Assembly (NCBI GenBank): GCA_011800805.1
Contig: MPNW01000064.1
Span: forward strand, 532,546 to 596,545
Source of the DNA: Hirudo medicinalis
Lineage: Eukaryota > Annelida > Clitellata > Hirudinida > Hirudinidae
Direction of reading: 5' to 3'
Length of the DNA stretch: 64,000 bases
A model generated the notes under the pieces. The model was not told where the DNA came from, made no database searches, and saw nothing but the letters and a program-made list of their open reading frames with translations. Below are positions 39,702-52,700 of the stretch, piece after piece. Within the stretch, counting starts at the first letter, position 1; every line of letters starts with the position of its first letter. The position numbers and the translations under genes are program-made.

Positions 39702-41009
39702 TCAATGACCTGCCGCTGTAGCAGAATAATTACACTGATTCCACTCCGTGGTTGACTTGAAAAGATTTCCGCATTTTCTCCACATCAGTGTCATCGTTCT
39801 ACGAAACTGCTTCCCAGTGAGAATGTAGAGGAAAAAATTACAAGCGTAATGAGACAAGCAGATTTCTTCTGCAATCTTTCGACTGAGCAGATAGGACGAG
39901 TGCCTTTGCCACTTGGGGTCTCTCTTGATTTCATCGTCGGTCATATTTGGATCGCCCATTGGAAATTGCTCGTAAAGAGCATAAAAAAGGGTTGCCGGGA
40001 GAGTGGTTACAATCACGTAGAAGGAGACCGAAAGGAGCATCAAAGTTGAAGCTGCTGATGAAAAACCTTGATTTGTATGCATATGAGAGGAATAATTCGG
40101 CTGTACAGAATCCGAAGATTTAGTTCTATGGTCCTGATTGCAGCTCCTCATTCTGTTGGCATCTGCTGCTGCTTTTTTTTTAACCTCCAGTATGACAAGA
40201 ACGTTGAAAAAGAGGATGATGAGAGGAATCAGTAAAAATATCGTCATCTCTGATGCCCATGTCCAGGCACTCCAAACATCGACCAATCTGATTTCACAGG
40301 TTTCTGATTCTTCGTCGTAGATCCAGAAATAGCCCTGAACTAAACTCAGGAAACTGCACAGAAGAACCGAAAGGAGAACCACCTTCGCTGCTCTCGATCC
40401 CGTGCAAAAGCGTTCCTTGAGGAAAGGATGGCAAATGGCCACGTACCTAAGTAAGTAATCGATGATATCTGATTAGCACTTAAATGAAGGAATGTTCTCC
40501 ATTAGTAACCTCTCAATTGTGAAGCAAAGGACAAGTATGGGCGAGAGATACTGGGTGACCATTGAAAGGACGAAATAAGCCTAGGAATGCAAACGATTTA
40601 CAGGCATAAACGGCTTACAACTTATTTCTACAATTCGGAGTTCTTAGCAAACAAATTAGAAAAGACCAACCTGGCAAATTACTGGGAAGTCTATGGTGTT
40701 TATGAACCACGCGTACTTGAGTTCCTGGAAAACATGAAGGAGCAGGAAGAGGAGATCAGAGAGCGAAAGAGCACTGAGGTAGATGGCCGAGGAGTTCCTC
40801 TTCATCGTTCTGTGCCTCCAAACCAAAAAAGAAAGAACGTTCCCCACCCCTCCCAACACGTACCACAGTGGGGTGACGTAGCGATCGATGAAGACTGCTG
40901 TGGAGCAATGCACCCTCATGAAGGACACGGGATCACTACCATTACCTCTCCACTGAGTGGGAGAAGTTTGTTCTGAATATTCGTTCAGTGACGAAGCTTC
41001 TGTTCTCAT
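39702..41009 (-). CDS. Class A (rhodopsin-like) GPCR, probable peptide receptor
   Basis: Three exons in phase, 41009-40671, 40580-40510 and 40446-39702, give 384 residues. N-glycosylation site NGS lies in the extracellular N-terminus. TM1 carries GNVLSFLVW and TM2 LSALSLSDLLFLLLH. TM3 ends in FTIERYVAICHPF, the E/DRY equivalent being ERY. TM5 (MTIFLLIPLIILFFNVLVI), TM6 (STLMLLSVSFYVIVTTLPA) and TM7 follow. The TM7 motif is ACNFFLYILTGKQFR instead of NPxxY; this NFFLY pattern is common among invertebrate FMRFamide-like and orphan peptide receptors. Two Cys that would form the extracellular disulphide are present (VICQ at the TM3 start and ETCEI in the second loop). The ligand cannot be assigned from sequence. 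Confidence 0.88.
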
Positions 41010-44000
41010 ATTCGGATTTCTGAAAAAAATTAATGTTAAAATTTAAAAATTAAATAAACTATCTTGCATTTCAAACTTTGTCAGTAAATGAATCCTGGAA
41101 TTCAACGTAAATTGTGCCCATTACGTGATTTCATAATGGAGGAATATTTCAAAATTATGAACATAATACAAATAAACTGAATAAAATGAAATGAACGAAT
41201 AATAAAAAATTATAAACGTGTAATTAATCTCTTATTAATTAACCCTTTTTTATCTACTTTTTGTTTTAATTCTCGTTTTTGTGGCTGCATTTTCTGTTTG
41301 GCGGAGCTGCCAACAAATCTCAATGTCATGCAAAGGCCTAAGGCTTAGACAATATTTGCGGTAAAATGATATCTGGGAAAATCACTACAAATCTCAAGGC
41401 ACATTTGAAAAAGTAACATTGTACAGTTTGAGTTGGTGAAAGCAGAGCAAAGAGATAAGGAATAAGTCTCATATCAGACTTTGGATTTCATGGTCAAGCC
41501 AAAGAAGCAAATAAAAGAATTCAATGCCTGAGTTTCTGGTTGAAATTGGATTGCCAGTGAACGCAGTAGCCTACTCAAAGTCCCATAAGTTCTGCAGCTC
41601 TCTTGATTCGTGTATGAAAACTAAAAGCTATAATATCTAAACTTTAACTAAAAATCCGAAATTTTAAAACTAAAACTAAAAAATCTTAGAACTTAAAACT
41701 TACAACTATAACTAAATTAAAACCAAATGATCATAACTGTAACTATAAATCTCTGATTTGAATGAATTAATTCATCTTTGCAATAGTTGAGGAACAATTT
41801 CACGGTCCCTGACAAAAGAAGCAACTTTTATGAAAAGAAACGATTCTGCCTTCAATGGTTGATTTACAGCGTGTTCGAAAGATCGAATAAGAGAGATTAA
41901 ATATTTCCAACAAAAGAGATTTTATTTGCTGAGGTTTTGCTTGAATTTGAGGCTAACAGATTTTTACGAATCTTTATTTTTCTGAAATAATTCTTCAATG
42001 TGTGCGATTTAGTAATAAAATTATAAATGTATTAACTAAATGTGTGAAATATTAAAAATTAAAACATATTTTCGTAATAATTTTAAATAAATTCTTAAAA
42101 TTAATCTTTCCATACCACTGACAAAATAAAATAAACCAGACATTTTTGATACACAAAATTGACTTCGTTTAAAACAATTGCTTGAATTTTGAGAAAAACA
42201 TTATAATTATGCAGAGAAATTGCAGTACATTTGGAACAATCAAATATTTTATTTACAAATTATGTGAATTCAAATCTTGGCTTTAAATGCATGAGATTTG
42301 TTAAACAAGATTTATTTAACATATTAAATAATAATTAAGTTGAATAAATAGCATATATTTGTCACGAAAAGCTGTTGATGTTCAACCGATGTTTTGAGGT
42401 GCCCGATTTGCAGAAATTTCATGTCCAATGATGTGATGCAACCTTCCTCACCATGCAGTTGTGCTCAGATTGGTCACTGGAAAAGTCACGTGGCCGTAAT
42501 GCATCACTTCCGCTCTTTCACAATCACAGCAGTATCAGGTGAGGGAATTAAAGCGATGTAAATAATCTTTAAAGAGCATTTTGAATGAAAGCACCAATAA
42601 AAGCAACATCAGCAGTCAAGAACTTGTTGCAATCGTTGACCTTGTCACGAACATGAAATGACCGTCACGGTCCTTCAAAACAGGAAGTCCACATCCTGTA
42701 AAAGTAATTGTTCACAAAAACTTTCTGCAACTTTCCATTAATGGACGCCTCAGCAATGAATTTGAGAGTGCAACATTTTCAAATAACTTATTCCTCATCA
42801 TTCATTACTTTTAAAATATCGATTATATTCGGATGGTGATGATAACAATATTTATGATGATGACGCTCGATTGTTAATATTGAAATATTATTATAAAACT
42901 GGGTTGAAACTAATTTATTTAAATCAAAAAAATAAATTCTTGAATGAAATTGGATTTCAATGTAGCTTTTGATTGGATTAGTATCTCTTTTGTATAATTT
43001 AAAATATTATAAATTAATATTTAATTAAATTTTATATCAATTAAATAAATATAATTACAATTATTGCAACATTAATTTATGAATTTAAAATTGCTTACCT
43101 ATCGTTAAAATTCTTCATGACACCGTCACTAATAATAATTATTGGAACAACAATAAAAACTACGTATTACTGTTGAAAAATGTTTGACCGAAAACTTAGC
43201 CGAGTTTTCTGGATCAATCACTCAGTTAATTACGATAATTTTGACAATTAAAAGTAATTATTTTAATTATTATAATCTTAATTATTGTAATTATTATAAC
43301 CATCATTGCAACACAATTAAATTCAAATAAGACAAAAATAATATGATGTTTTGAAATGTTTATCTTGAAAATAATTTAGTTCTTGACCAAACAATTTATT
43401 TAATGACGAGTAATTTAGCGCCTCAATGTCGTTTTGAAATGTTGAGTGTGCATGGAAAGCAAAATGAGATAAAAATTCGTTTCAAGAAAATAAATAGCAT
43501 CCATTTCATGAGGTCCTCAGAATTAACTGATATGGATGGATGGATGGATGAGTGGATACTGTTGTTTTTATTCATCTCACGTTTTTTGGCGACTTTATCA
43601 GAATTAGAAAATCATTTACATCTGTTTGTTAGAGATCATATCCAAAAAGTTTAAAAAATAAAACATAAGAATTAAACAATAATTTGCGTGGATTTAATTT
43701 CAATTTTTCAGGGTTTACGACATTTAATTTTATAGTTAACATAAGATGTTTGTGGGAGTTTGTTGCTTTGTTTTCTCATTGATTTTGCTTGCCATTCTTA
43801 GTGAGCATTGTGTAATCCAGCGAGGAATTCGCCCGTGATGGTAATTAATAACAATAACAATGTTAATGATTCAAAATAATTCAAAACATTTTAATAGTGA
43901 TATTTATTCTTTTTGGTGGTTTTTTATTCGATTGCCTTTTGAGCACTGCTCTGGTTTGTTATAGCGTCTTGGCATCTTGAAATGAGGCACTTAAGATATC

Positions 44001-44340
44001 TGCTAATTGTAATTTTAAATGTAATTAATAATAAGTAATAATTTTTATATTTCAAAAAATATCAAATGATAGTAAAACGTTAATTCTCATTAAATTTATG
44101 TCAGGGAAGCGCAGGTGTATCCTGATAGATCCGTAAATATTACAACAGTGCAAACATTCCACACACAATATGGTTTTGCATACAAACGATGCAAACTGTC
44201 TAAAGTAATAAGCCTTAAACCAACCCGTTACATCCGTTAACAGCCGTTATAATTTGTTGCTGATGAAGTTATGAATAGTAATAAAAACATGTACACCGTT
44301 TCAATAAATTTGTTCCTTAATTTTAAAAATTTGAAATATT
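41010..44340. other. Gene-poor AT-rich stretch
   Basis: Long run of A/T-rich DNA with short TGGATGGA microsatellite (about 43532-43548). One plus-strand segment, 42411-42539, is bounded by TGCAG and CAG|GTGAGG and opens as an exon from an ATG (MSNDVMQPSSPC...), but nothing can be connected to it. It could hold the GPCR promoter just right of 41009. Confidence 0.45.
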
Positions 44341-44349
44341 TGGTACTAA

Positions 44350-44414
44350 GATGAATTAAAAATGAATTAACAATGAATTAAAAATGAATTAACAATGAAT
44401 TAAAAATGAATTAC
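44350..44414. repeat. Tandem repeat, AATGAATTAAA/AATGAATTAAC alternation
   Basis: Six units of 11 bp, alternating AAAATGAATTA and ACAATGAATTA, so a 22-bp higher-order period. Simple satellite. Confidence 0.8.
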
Positions 44415-44821
44415 AAAGGATATCAGGAAAATAAAATGTTTTCATTATTTTATTTTTTAAGTCAATAAATTCCATTTTTGGATTTTAAGTTAAAAAAAAA
44501 CTTAAGATTGAAATTGTGGATTGATTGGAGACATCAAATTTTCAATAAATTTCGAGGTTAATAAAGTTATTTTTAAAATAATTCAGTTAATCTGGTTTAA
44601 ATGATGTCATGTTGGTGTAATTTCATTAGGCTTATATAATGATAAATGTCATTAAAGAGAGAACATTTAATTAAAATTTTCTAAAATAAAATTATCAAAT
44701 ATAAAATAACTAACACAAAGACTTTGTTACGAAACATTGTTTTTCAATTTAGTTTATAAATTATTTATTGGTCATAAATATTTACAACTTCATATTTTTA
44801 TATTTGTATCAATCCATGAAG

Positions 44822-45052
44822 AGCATCATAATGTTCTCACCAATGACTGTAGAAGTTTCATCGAGTTGTCATGACGACGAGAAGCACGAAAGAGAACTAG
44901 TGCTGGTCAGAAATCCACTTCTGAGGACCTCATCTCATTTATCGCTTCACGCACAAAATTTGCTGCTCAATCATAAAAGATATGCTAGTGATTGCATTTA
45001 TATGAAAATTTTATCGAAATTCTTAGAAATCAAGGAAAACCCCACTTTTTAA
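44822..45052 (+). CDS. Possible coding exon, unidentified
   Basis: 76 codons from an internal Met (MKSIIMFSPMTVEV) to a stop, with a balanced composition (CHDDEKHERELVLVRNP, LRTSSHLSLHAQNLL) that stands out from the surrounding A/T-rich junk. No homologue recognised, and no exon was found that joins it in phase. It could be a small gene, a terminal exon or chance. Confidence 0.25.
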   Translation, partial: SIIMFSPMTVEVSSSCHDDEKHERELVLVRNPLLRTSSHLSLHAQNLLLNHKRYASDCIYMKILSKFLEIKENPTF

Positions 45053-45234
45053 TGATTACATGTAATTATTTCTATGATTCGTTTCCCATTTAAAATTATC
45101 CATAATCCAGGTATCCTTAACGTAGGTGATTGCATTTAGTATCTTGTATATGTATTTAAGCATTGCATGCATCACAAGCATCCAATAATTGACAAACAAG
45201 GGCATAAATACAAAGTCATTCCAAACAAACATAC

Positions 45235-45335
45235 ACAATTATATACTACACATGCACACAAACAATTACATACAACTATCTAGGCATACAAACAATTACA
45301 TACAACTACCTAGGCATACAAACAATTAATTGCAA
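45235..45335. repeat. Tandem repeat with about 31-bp unit
   Basis: Two and a half copies of ACAAACAATTACATACAACT followed by AYCTAGGCAT. Confidence 0.75.
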
Positions 45336-45456
45336 ATGTCAATTTTCTATCCACTGAATTGTGCCAGATTGCAACGTCATTCTTCGTTAATTTCGATCCA
45401 GCAACAATAACATAATAACATTAATGGTTTAGTTTGTTTTATGTAGCCTATATTTT

Positions 45457-45620
45457 GAGTGTTTTAAGTATCCGAATAGCATGTAAAGGCAATTTCTAAT
45501 CGCTCTACCATTTATATAACCGAGGGCACTTTCTGGCGGTGCAGGATGCGTTGCGAATACGACTCATTACGACTGTTGCCATTACCGCCGCACAAAGGAA
45601 CGCAACCCACTTAGCCAACG
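45457..45620 (-). repeat. tRNA-headed SINE, copy E
   Basis: On the minus strand from 45620: ACGTTGGCTAAGTGGGTTG (A box TGGCTAAGTGGG), body with GCACCGCC and GTGCCCTCGG, TATATAAATGGTAGAGCGAT, then TTGCCTTTACATGC...CGGATACTTAAAACACTC at the 3' end. Matches copy A over the entire length with spaced substitutions. Confidence 0.78.
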
Positions 45621-45749
45621 TCCATGCCTTTAGTGCAATTATAGATGCATGCAGTAATAATAACAATAATAATGTAATTAATTACTAATGATAATTAATA
45701 ATAAAATTAATATCGGATCGATCGGGGACCTAGATTTGCTCATTCATTG

Positions 45750-46030
45750 TCGTTACATTTTCAAAATCGCACTAATCACATACCGTACTCTCGCGACATC
45801 TAATGCACCGTACCTCTACCTCATTTCACCGCCGCCACATACCTGATCGCCTTCGTCCTTCTTGCACCACTAACTCTTCATCAAGTCCCTAGGCCATCCC
45901 CATCAGTAGAAGCTTCTCATATGCTTCCACTGCTGTCTAAAACAAAACTACCCTCGCAAGAGCTCACTGGAGCTCAACCTGGAGCTCTTAAAACGTTGCC
46001 TGAAAACCCATCTTTTCAGGATGTCAACAT
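45750..46030 (+). mobile_element. LINE 3' coding remnant
   Basis: Reads IALITYRTLATSNAPYLYL and, after breaks, ELLKRCLKTHLF, which are the closing motifs of CR1/L2-type reverse transcriptases (ALIxYKxLxxxxPxYL ... FKxxLKTHLF). Short and full of stops. It differs from the LINE at 34.3 kb. Confidence 0.5.
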
Positions 46031-46156
46031 GAAGCCAGGGCAATGGGCCTTATAAATTAACTATTGTTTTTATTGACACACCTTCTATGAGGAGAGGATC
46101 ACCCGAAACATATATTTTTTCTTTTTCAATTCTATTTCCCTCTCTGCCTCTTCAGA

Positions 46157-46480
46157 AGTATGTGGGTGGAAGAACCAACTCTCAAGAAAGAATATTCATG
46201 CGGGAGGCTTCGAGGATATTATTTGTGCAATATGCTGAAAGAGAAATTAGGTATGGATGTCCATGTGAGGAGAGTCTGTAATTACTTAAATTCGAATGGA
46301 CAGATGATGTTTGAAATGAGCATAGGTTGCACGTTAATCGATACGAGCTTTATCTAAAGCCAAATTGAAATGTAATTCTTTACATTTAGAAAAGTCTTGC
46401 GCCCCGACTCCCCAAAGTGACGTCCTTGTCCACCTTCCGGAAGAGGAAGAAAAGATACTTGAAATGAAGGAATTACAGCT
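46157..46480 (+). CDS. Possible last two exons of an unidentified gene
   Basis: A strong acceptor (TTTCCCTCTCTGCCTCTTCAG) opens an exon about 46157-46323 whose frame reads MWVEEPTLKKEYSCGRL, RGYYLCNMLKEKLGMD, VHVRRVCNYLNSNGQMMFEM with a donor ATAG|GTTGCA. A second exon from an ATTTAG acceptor at about 46390 continues in phase (EKSCAPTPQSDVLVHLPEEE, ILEMKELQ) to a stop near 46515. The protein looks real, but I cannot name the family. No upstream exon was found within the window that joins with the right phase; candidates at 44822 and 42411 do not fit simply. Confidence 0.38.
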
Positions 46481-46519
46481 AATATTCTTATTAATTAATT
46501 ATTACTTCACTTATTACTG

Positions 46520-49500
46520 AATTTGCATGTTCATCTTTAATAGTTTTAAATAGCTGAACAGAAGCAAAATATTACAATGTTAATCCGTGGGAAGGTTTCG
46601 TCTCTAAACTTGTATTTCCCTCTCCGACCAAAATTCGATCCGCAGTCGATCACTATTCCTGATTGAAGACATTTAATATTCAGGGAGGTCTTTAGATACA
46701 TTTTAGATACACATTTCATCGTCGTTTATGTATGTTTATGAGGTCGATAAATTTAAATTAAAAAATTTTAGTTACATAATATATAAACATTCCAAGGATG
46801 TCTTACTCGGAGGGAAATTCTCATTGACTTTATTTTTCCATGTGGGAGGTAGTGGTTGCCAGCGAGTTCCTGTATTCGAAAAGAATCACAAACAAGTATA
46901 AAAACATGCAATCACCAATGCATGTAAATATTAAAGCACGTGAAACTATCGTAATTTATTTTTTATCCATTAATGAATAAATAGAAAATTTCTATTAAAT
47001 TTCCTAAATATACTGTTTGACAGTATTGATATTATATCAATAATAATATTTTTATTATTATTAATAACTACAATATGTTAAGTTAATGTTAATAATATTA
47101 CAAAATATTATTTATATTAAAATTTTTGTGAAATAAAATAATGAGATTTTGAAATGCGGATCGAATGTATTAGAAATGTCAGAGATGAATGATGATTGAA
47201 CGATGGTCAAATTGTTATTAAAGATACATAATATGGGAGTTAATAAATCATTTAAAAATATCTTATTTCTTGGAAATAAATTATAAACTTAATCTTAATC
47301 GGGTTGGAATGGAAATTGTTCTGAGGGATTAATTTTTTAATGACAGAAACTCCAAAACAATTTAATCAAGTCGAATAACGAACCCCTTCCTTCAAATTTA
47401 TGCCATCCTTTCAATTCTCGAGAAACAAAAGACTGAAGAGCTAATTAAATGTACAAAATGACTTACAAAAATACTCTCACTTCTTCTTCCTACATAAAAT
47501 TAAAACCAAAAACTACGTTAATTTCCAGTTCATAGCTAACAATTTATTATTGCCAGGAGTCAAACTTTTCATTTAAACTTGTACAACCTCACGACGGAAT
47601 GAAAGTAAATCATGACCAGGAACTTTCTTTTGTAGGCGAAAAGGAAAGCATTTTGGACTGCTAAATCCATGCAAAATCTAAAATCAGATAAACACCGCTT
47701 TTTTGATCTATGCTGAATCATATATCATGCCAAATTTTGATCCAAGCAACCCATTTTCACCCATTCCATAATTGTATATTTGAACAACTTTGGGTTGGTC
47801 AACATCTATCCTTTGCTGACTTGAAACTTTCTCTAGTTTTTTTATAGCGGATGAATTCTTGCATATGTTGAAGCAGTAGTAACTATCTTATTGCCATGCC
47901 AACGAACAACACATACTTCGGCTTTTCGCTCCAAAACAACGCCTTTTTACAATTTATATACTTTTCAATATCTATACTTTTCAAAGTATATATATATTTC
48001 TATACCTTCAACATGGTTTCGAGGTAGAATGGCTAAAACAGACATTCTATTAATACATTGTCGGCAAGTAAGCGTAGCAGTTGAGAGCTTGTGAAGAAGG
48101 GTATCAGTACTAAGTACTAAGAAACTCCTACCACGTACCGACAGGGAATCATCAGAGGAGTGCCGAACGTCACCGAACGTTTCGGCCCAAACTCCTTACG
48201 TTCTCGGTGGGGTGGGCCACACCCGTTTGATCAGGCGGGTGTTCCTGTCGGTTATTACCCTACGTTACCCATCTTCTGAACATTGCCCATTATATAGTTA
48301 TCGACTAAAGACTCGCGGCGACCTTTACACATCAACACCATATAATGCAAACTGAGCGTTATATTTTCTTTGTAGCGAATATGGGTTAAGTAAGCAATTT
48401 TCAATTCATTGAGTAAAACAATGTGACAAAATAAGATTTGTTTGGAAAAATGTGGCGAGTCAAAGTGTTAAATCACTTACAAGCCATAAATTATAGTTCA
48501 GCAGATGAGATTTGAATGGGAAGTGTGACAGCTTTAGACCCAAGATGGCGACATATTTAACTCTTTTTATTTGTTATTACTGTTGTCTGATTATTAAATG
48601 GTTTTGTTTTATTTATATTTATTCGGAGAATTATCCTAAAAACTCTCGCATGTATATATTATTAGCGTCCTGTCTTGGATATTATTTATTAGGTCTTTTG
48701 TTGGTTCTGCATCAACAACAAATATTAAAACTACTATAGCAGTAGAATCTGAGGTTATATATGATGATAATAGCGATGATGATGCTGACGACGAGGATGA
48801 TGATCATTGTGATGGTGATGATGATGATGATGAAGCGGGGCAGTCATCCCCACTTAAACAACCTATAAATTGTAATTTGTTGGTTAATTAAGATTTAGAG
48901 TTGAAGTTTAATTTATTTTACGAGTTCATTTCTAAGATTTATTGCGTCATTGTTGCGTCATTATTGATCAATAATGATTTCTCATTTCGAGACAATTAAA
49001 CATTTTTAACCGAATTATTTTTAAATATTTTATAATTACTGTTTTAATAAATTCGATAATAAGTAATCAAATATTTTATAAAAGTTCTTTTAACCTCAAC
49101 ACTGAACACTGTCAGAGGAATACGAACGACTCAGACAGGACATACTAATAAAGTGTTAAACTCAATAAAACATTCATATGATGGAAAACAATCAAAATGC
49201 TTAATGTAGCTTTAATCCCATAATAGATAACTATTAAAAGGTGATTATAAGATTCCTAATTAATGACATTACATTATGATAATATAATATAATTACATTA
49301 AAACATTTATTTCAGTTCAAGTGGGGAAATGAAAAATCAATGTGTGAAATAGAATATTTTGTTTACAACTTTTAAACCTATTCAGAATAAGAAAGTTTTA
49401 TTTATTTTCAATTCAATTAAATAATGGCAAAATACTCTTTAATCAAAATTTATTGAGCCACACAATTCCTTCCTTTATTTGATAATCTTCAAAAAGCACC

Positions 49501-49718
49501 AACAACTGCTACGAAGATATTATTTTATTGCATTGAAATAGACGAACAAAATGTCGAGTCAAGTCATTCTAAATTTTACAGGAAAGAAATATTCTTAAAA
49601 ATCGAGTTCTAAAAATTAAAAATTAATGAATAACACTGAAGCGGCAAAATAAGCAGAGATATCATCAATCACATTTAAGCACATAAAGTGACAAATCCTC
49701 TTTATTAATTTAATTCAA
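46520..49718. other. Gene-poor stretch with microsatellites
   Basis: AT-rich. Contains a GC-richer block with an inverted repeat at 48137-48255 (separate entry) and a GATGATG-type microsatellite at 48772-48835. An open frame at 48512-48739 is hydrophobic but shows no family or splice context. Confidence 0.5.
48137..48255. repeat. GC-rich inverted repeat / hairpin element
   Basis: ACCGACAGGGAA at the left and TTCCTGTCGGT at the right pair with one bulged base, enclosing about 95 bp. Inside is a second hairpin, ACACCCG..CGGGTGT (about 48219-48243), with a GATC loop. The block is much richer in G/C than the surroundings. Confidence 0.5.
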
Positions 49719-52700
49719 CTAAATGACACTAAAAATCTGAGTAGCTTGTTGGGGTCTCTTTTGACGGTCGGATGTTAAATTGGAAATATTCGTGGATGGA
49801 GCGAAAAAACTTCTGGTTGGAATTTCCTTCAACTTTCGAGAAGTAACTCCAGTTTCGATTTTGAATGGAACAGAATTTGGAGATCTTCTGACATTTTCTT
49901 GTCCGCAAGATCCGCTCGTCCACTGCAGTTTTGGGGAAGTGGATCTTAAAGATATTTTCGGGACATCCAGATTGGTGCACATTTTGGAGCTTCTCACCAT
50001 TCTTTGTAGAAATTCGCCAAATGTAAGTAAGCGAAATGTTTTCTTCAAATTCAAGAAAGTCTTTTCCAGTATTATCCACAAAATCCTATGAACGATGAAC
50101 CTTAAGTGGAGCAAAAGACAAACATATGTGCAGCAGTTCAAATATTTCCGTCCTCGTTCGTGAAAAATCTTGGATAAATCAGAAAATACTCGAAAGGCAT
50201 CATCGTAAAATCCTAAATTCATGAATGAAAATGCAATACACATGTGATCCAAGAAATTTCCAGACGCTGGATTAAAATCTCTTATCATGGAACAGATTGA
50301 CTCAGTTGCAAAGTCCATCAGTCCCATTTCCTTGAAGCAGGTCGTGGCCAGTAAACCAAGCAAATATCGCCTTTTAAATGTGAGCGAGGAATCGAAATAG
50401 TTGCCACTGAAAATCGAACGAAGATGTTTAGGTAAGGCAAACATTTCCTGGCCTGCGAAGGTGATTTCTTCGTCATTACATTTAAATAAAACTGGCAAAA
50501 ATGTCTGTATGGCGTCATATTTCTTGTCCAAATCATAAAGAAGGCAAGATTTGGCTATCAAGATATCAAGATGAAGTCGCTCACTCTCCGAAGAAATCAA
50601 TTTTCTAGTAACGTCGTCAGCGATGTCGAAAACACGAATCGAAGCGTCGGAATAACACTGGAGTTCATCTGGTTGATCGCACGACATCAAATATTTTACG
50701 TGAAGCAGACGACCCAAGCGGAAGTACACGGAGGCCAATAAAAATCCTTCGTTTTCCTGTGCTTCTGCTGCCCAGGACTTTTCTAATTCTCTCGAACATT
50801 CTACGAAGCAAGCGAGTGATTGATCCAAGTTGTAATTCATCACATGATCGTTTGCCATCTCCAGCAGAATTAAAATTAAATCAAACTTGCTTCGCACTTC
50901 CGATTTAGGAATTTCATCCTTTTCATCGTTGTTTTCAATCCAGGTAATTTGAAGTTGATGAGATTCAAACTTATCATGACTCTTGTCTGGGCTGTACTTC
51001 TTGTGTGCCCTGAAAAAATTTATCCTGCCCAAGAGCTTGTTTTGGCTCACTTTATCATTCGCGAACCTTTCAAGGGCTTTCGAGTAACAATATTCGCTTT
51101 TTTCCAAATATTTTATGCTTGCATTTTCTTCTATATCTTTGGGATTGAGACCCATGCCGGAAGACAAGAGCAGGTAAGCATCGCCAAAGGTTTTTAAAAT
51201 TTGAGACATTTGATAACGGTCTCCACTCCCTGAAACATCGAGAAGTTTTTGAGCAATAGCCAAACGACTTATGGATTCGTGAGGATTTGAAAGAACAATG
51301 TGATTTGTAGCCCAAGAAAGCAAAATTCGAACCAAAAACCAGCGATTCAAGAAATCTACAGCCACCAAACGACCGTGGAAAAATTGTCCATGAGCTGTGA
51401 AAGCTCTTGAGGCCCAAGAAATGGCTTGATGTGGCTTTCCCAAAGAATGATGCGCCAGAGATAAAATCATCATCGTCCAAACAGTACCGAAATCTATCTC
51501 GTCTTCTTCCAAATCTAAAGAATTTTGTAATTTAATGAGATTGTATGGATCATTATCGATCCTGTTATAATCATTTTGATTGTTGTTCAGCCTCGCTTAT
51601 CACAATACTTTCCTCTGAGAGCCAAGGAAGTCAAAAGCAGCGTGCAAGCTCTAATGTTGTTTCCAGTGATGAAACAAAGGGTAGCAAGAGCCAAGATGGC
51701 ATCTGCATTTCTGCGCAGATGTTCAGGACCTACGGCTCTACTCACGTGATCCAAAGCCTCATCGTAAGCAGTCTCCGCTAAATCTAAATTTCCACACATT
51801 AAATGACAGTCTGCCATTTTTATTAAAATTTCAGACCAAAGTTCCGGTCTGTCATTGCCTAAAATGGTGCGATTGGCCTGAAGAATATTGACAGCGGTAG
51901 TGAAACAATCCACAGCCTCTTGCAAGCAAGTGCAGTAAACATCCCTTTCTTCCTTTTCATCATCGTCAAATTCATCGTCATCATTAGGTTTACCTTTATC
52001 AGAAAGAGATTCGCCATCTTTGTTTTTATAAAGATCTGATAAGTATTGGTCCATCAATAACCGAGGCTTGCTTTCAGTTTCATATGTTTCATCTAATCGT
52101 ATGAGTTCCTCTTTAGTGAGTTGCATTAATCGGGCAAGAAGAGACTCACTCCTCAAATCCTCTCCCAAATAGGCATCTCCTAATTTACACCACATTGTAA
52201 CCTCTTCAAATATCGACACTTTTCCATTGCTTGAGCGACTCAATTTTGACTCTTGTCTCGAAGTCAAGCTTTTCTGCTTTTCCAGATAGAAGCTTCCTTT
52301 CGAAACTTGTCCTGATTTACTCAGCTCCTTTCCTAAATCTCCCCATACAAGAGCAACAATCTTTTTAACTTCAGTTTCTTGGTAGGATGTATCCCAGTGT
52401 TCGTTAACAATCTTATCAGCAATCTGCAAAAGTTCCACCGATTCGTGATGATGGTTTTGCAAGGATTCGTATCTGGCTGCCTTGATGAGTAACTCGAGTA
52501 ACATCAAAACGACATCGGATTTTTTAACTTTTTGAAAAGGCCAACTGATATCTTCAATGGTCACTTTAATATTGGTATGACAAGTATTGTCATCTACAGA
52601 AGAATTTTGACACCAATTCAAATTCGAAAGCTCTTCGAAATGACTTTCGTTCTTTAGAAAAAAGATTTTGCGTTTATCTTTAACATCCATTTTGTGAGGC

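Noticed and set aside
48512..48739. Short hydrophobic plus-strand frame
   Set aside because: Biased to Leu/Ile/Tyr as expected from A/T-rich DNA; no family match or context.
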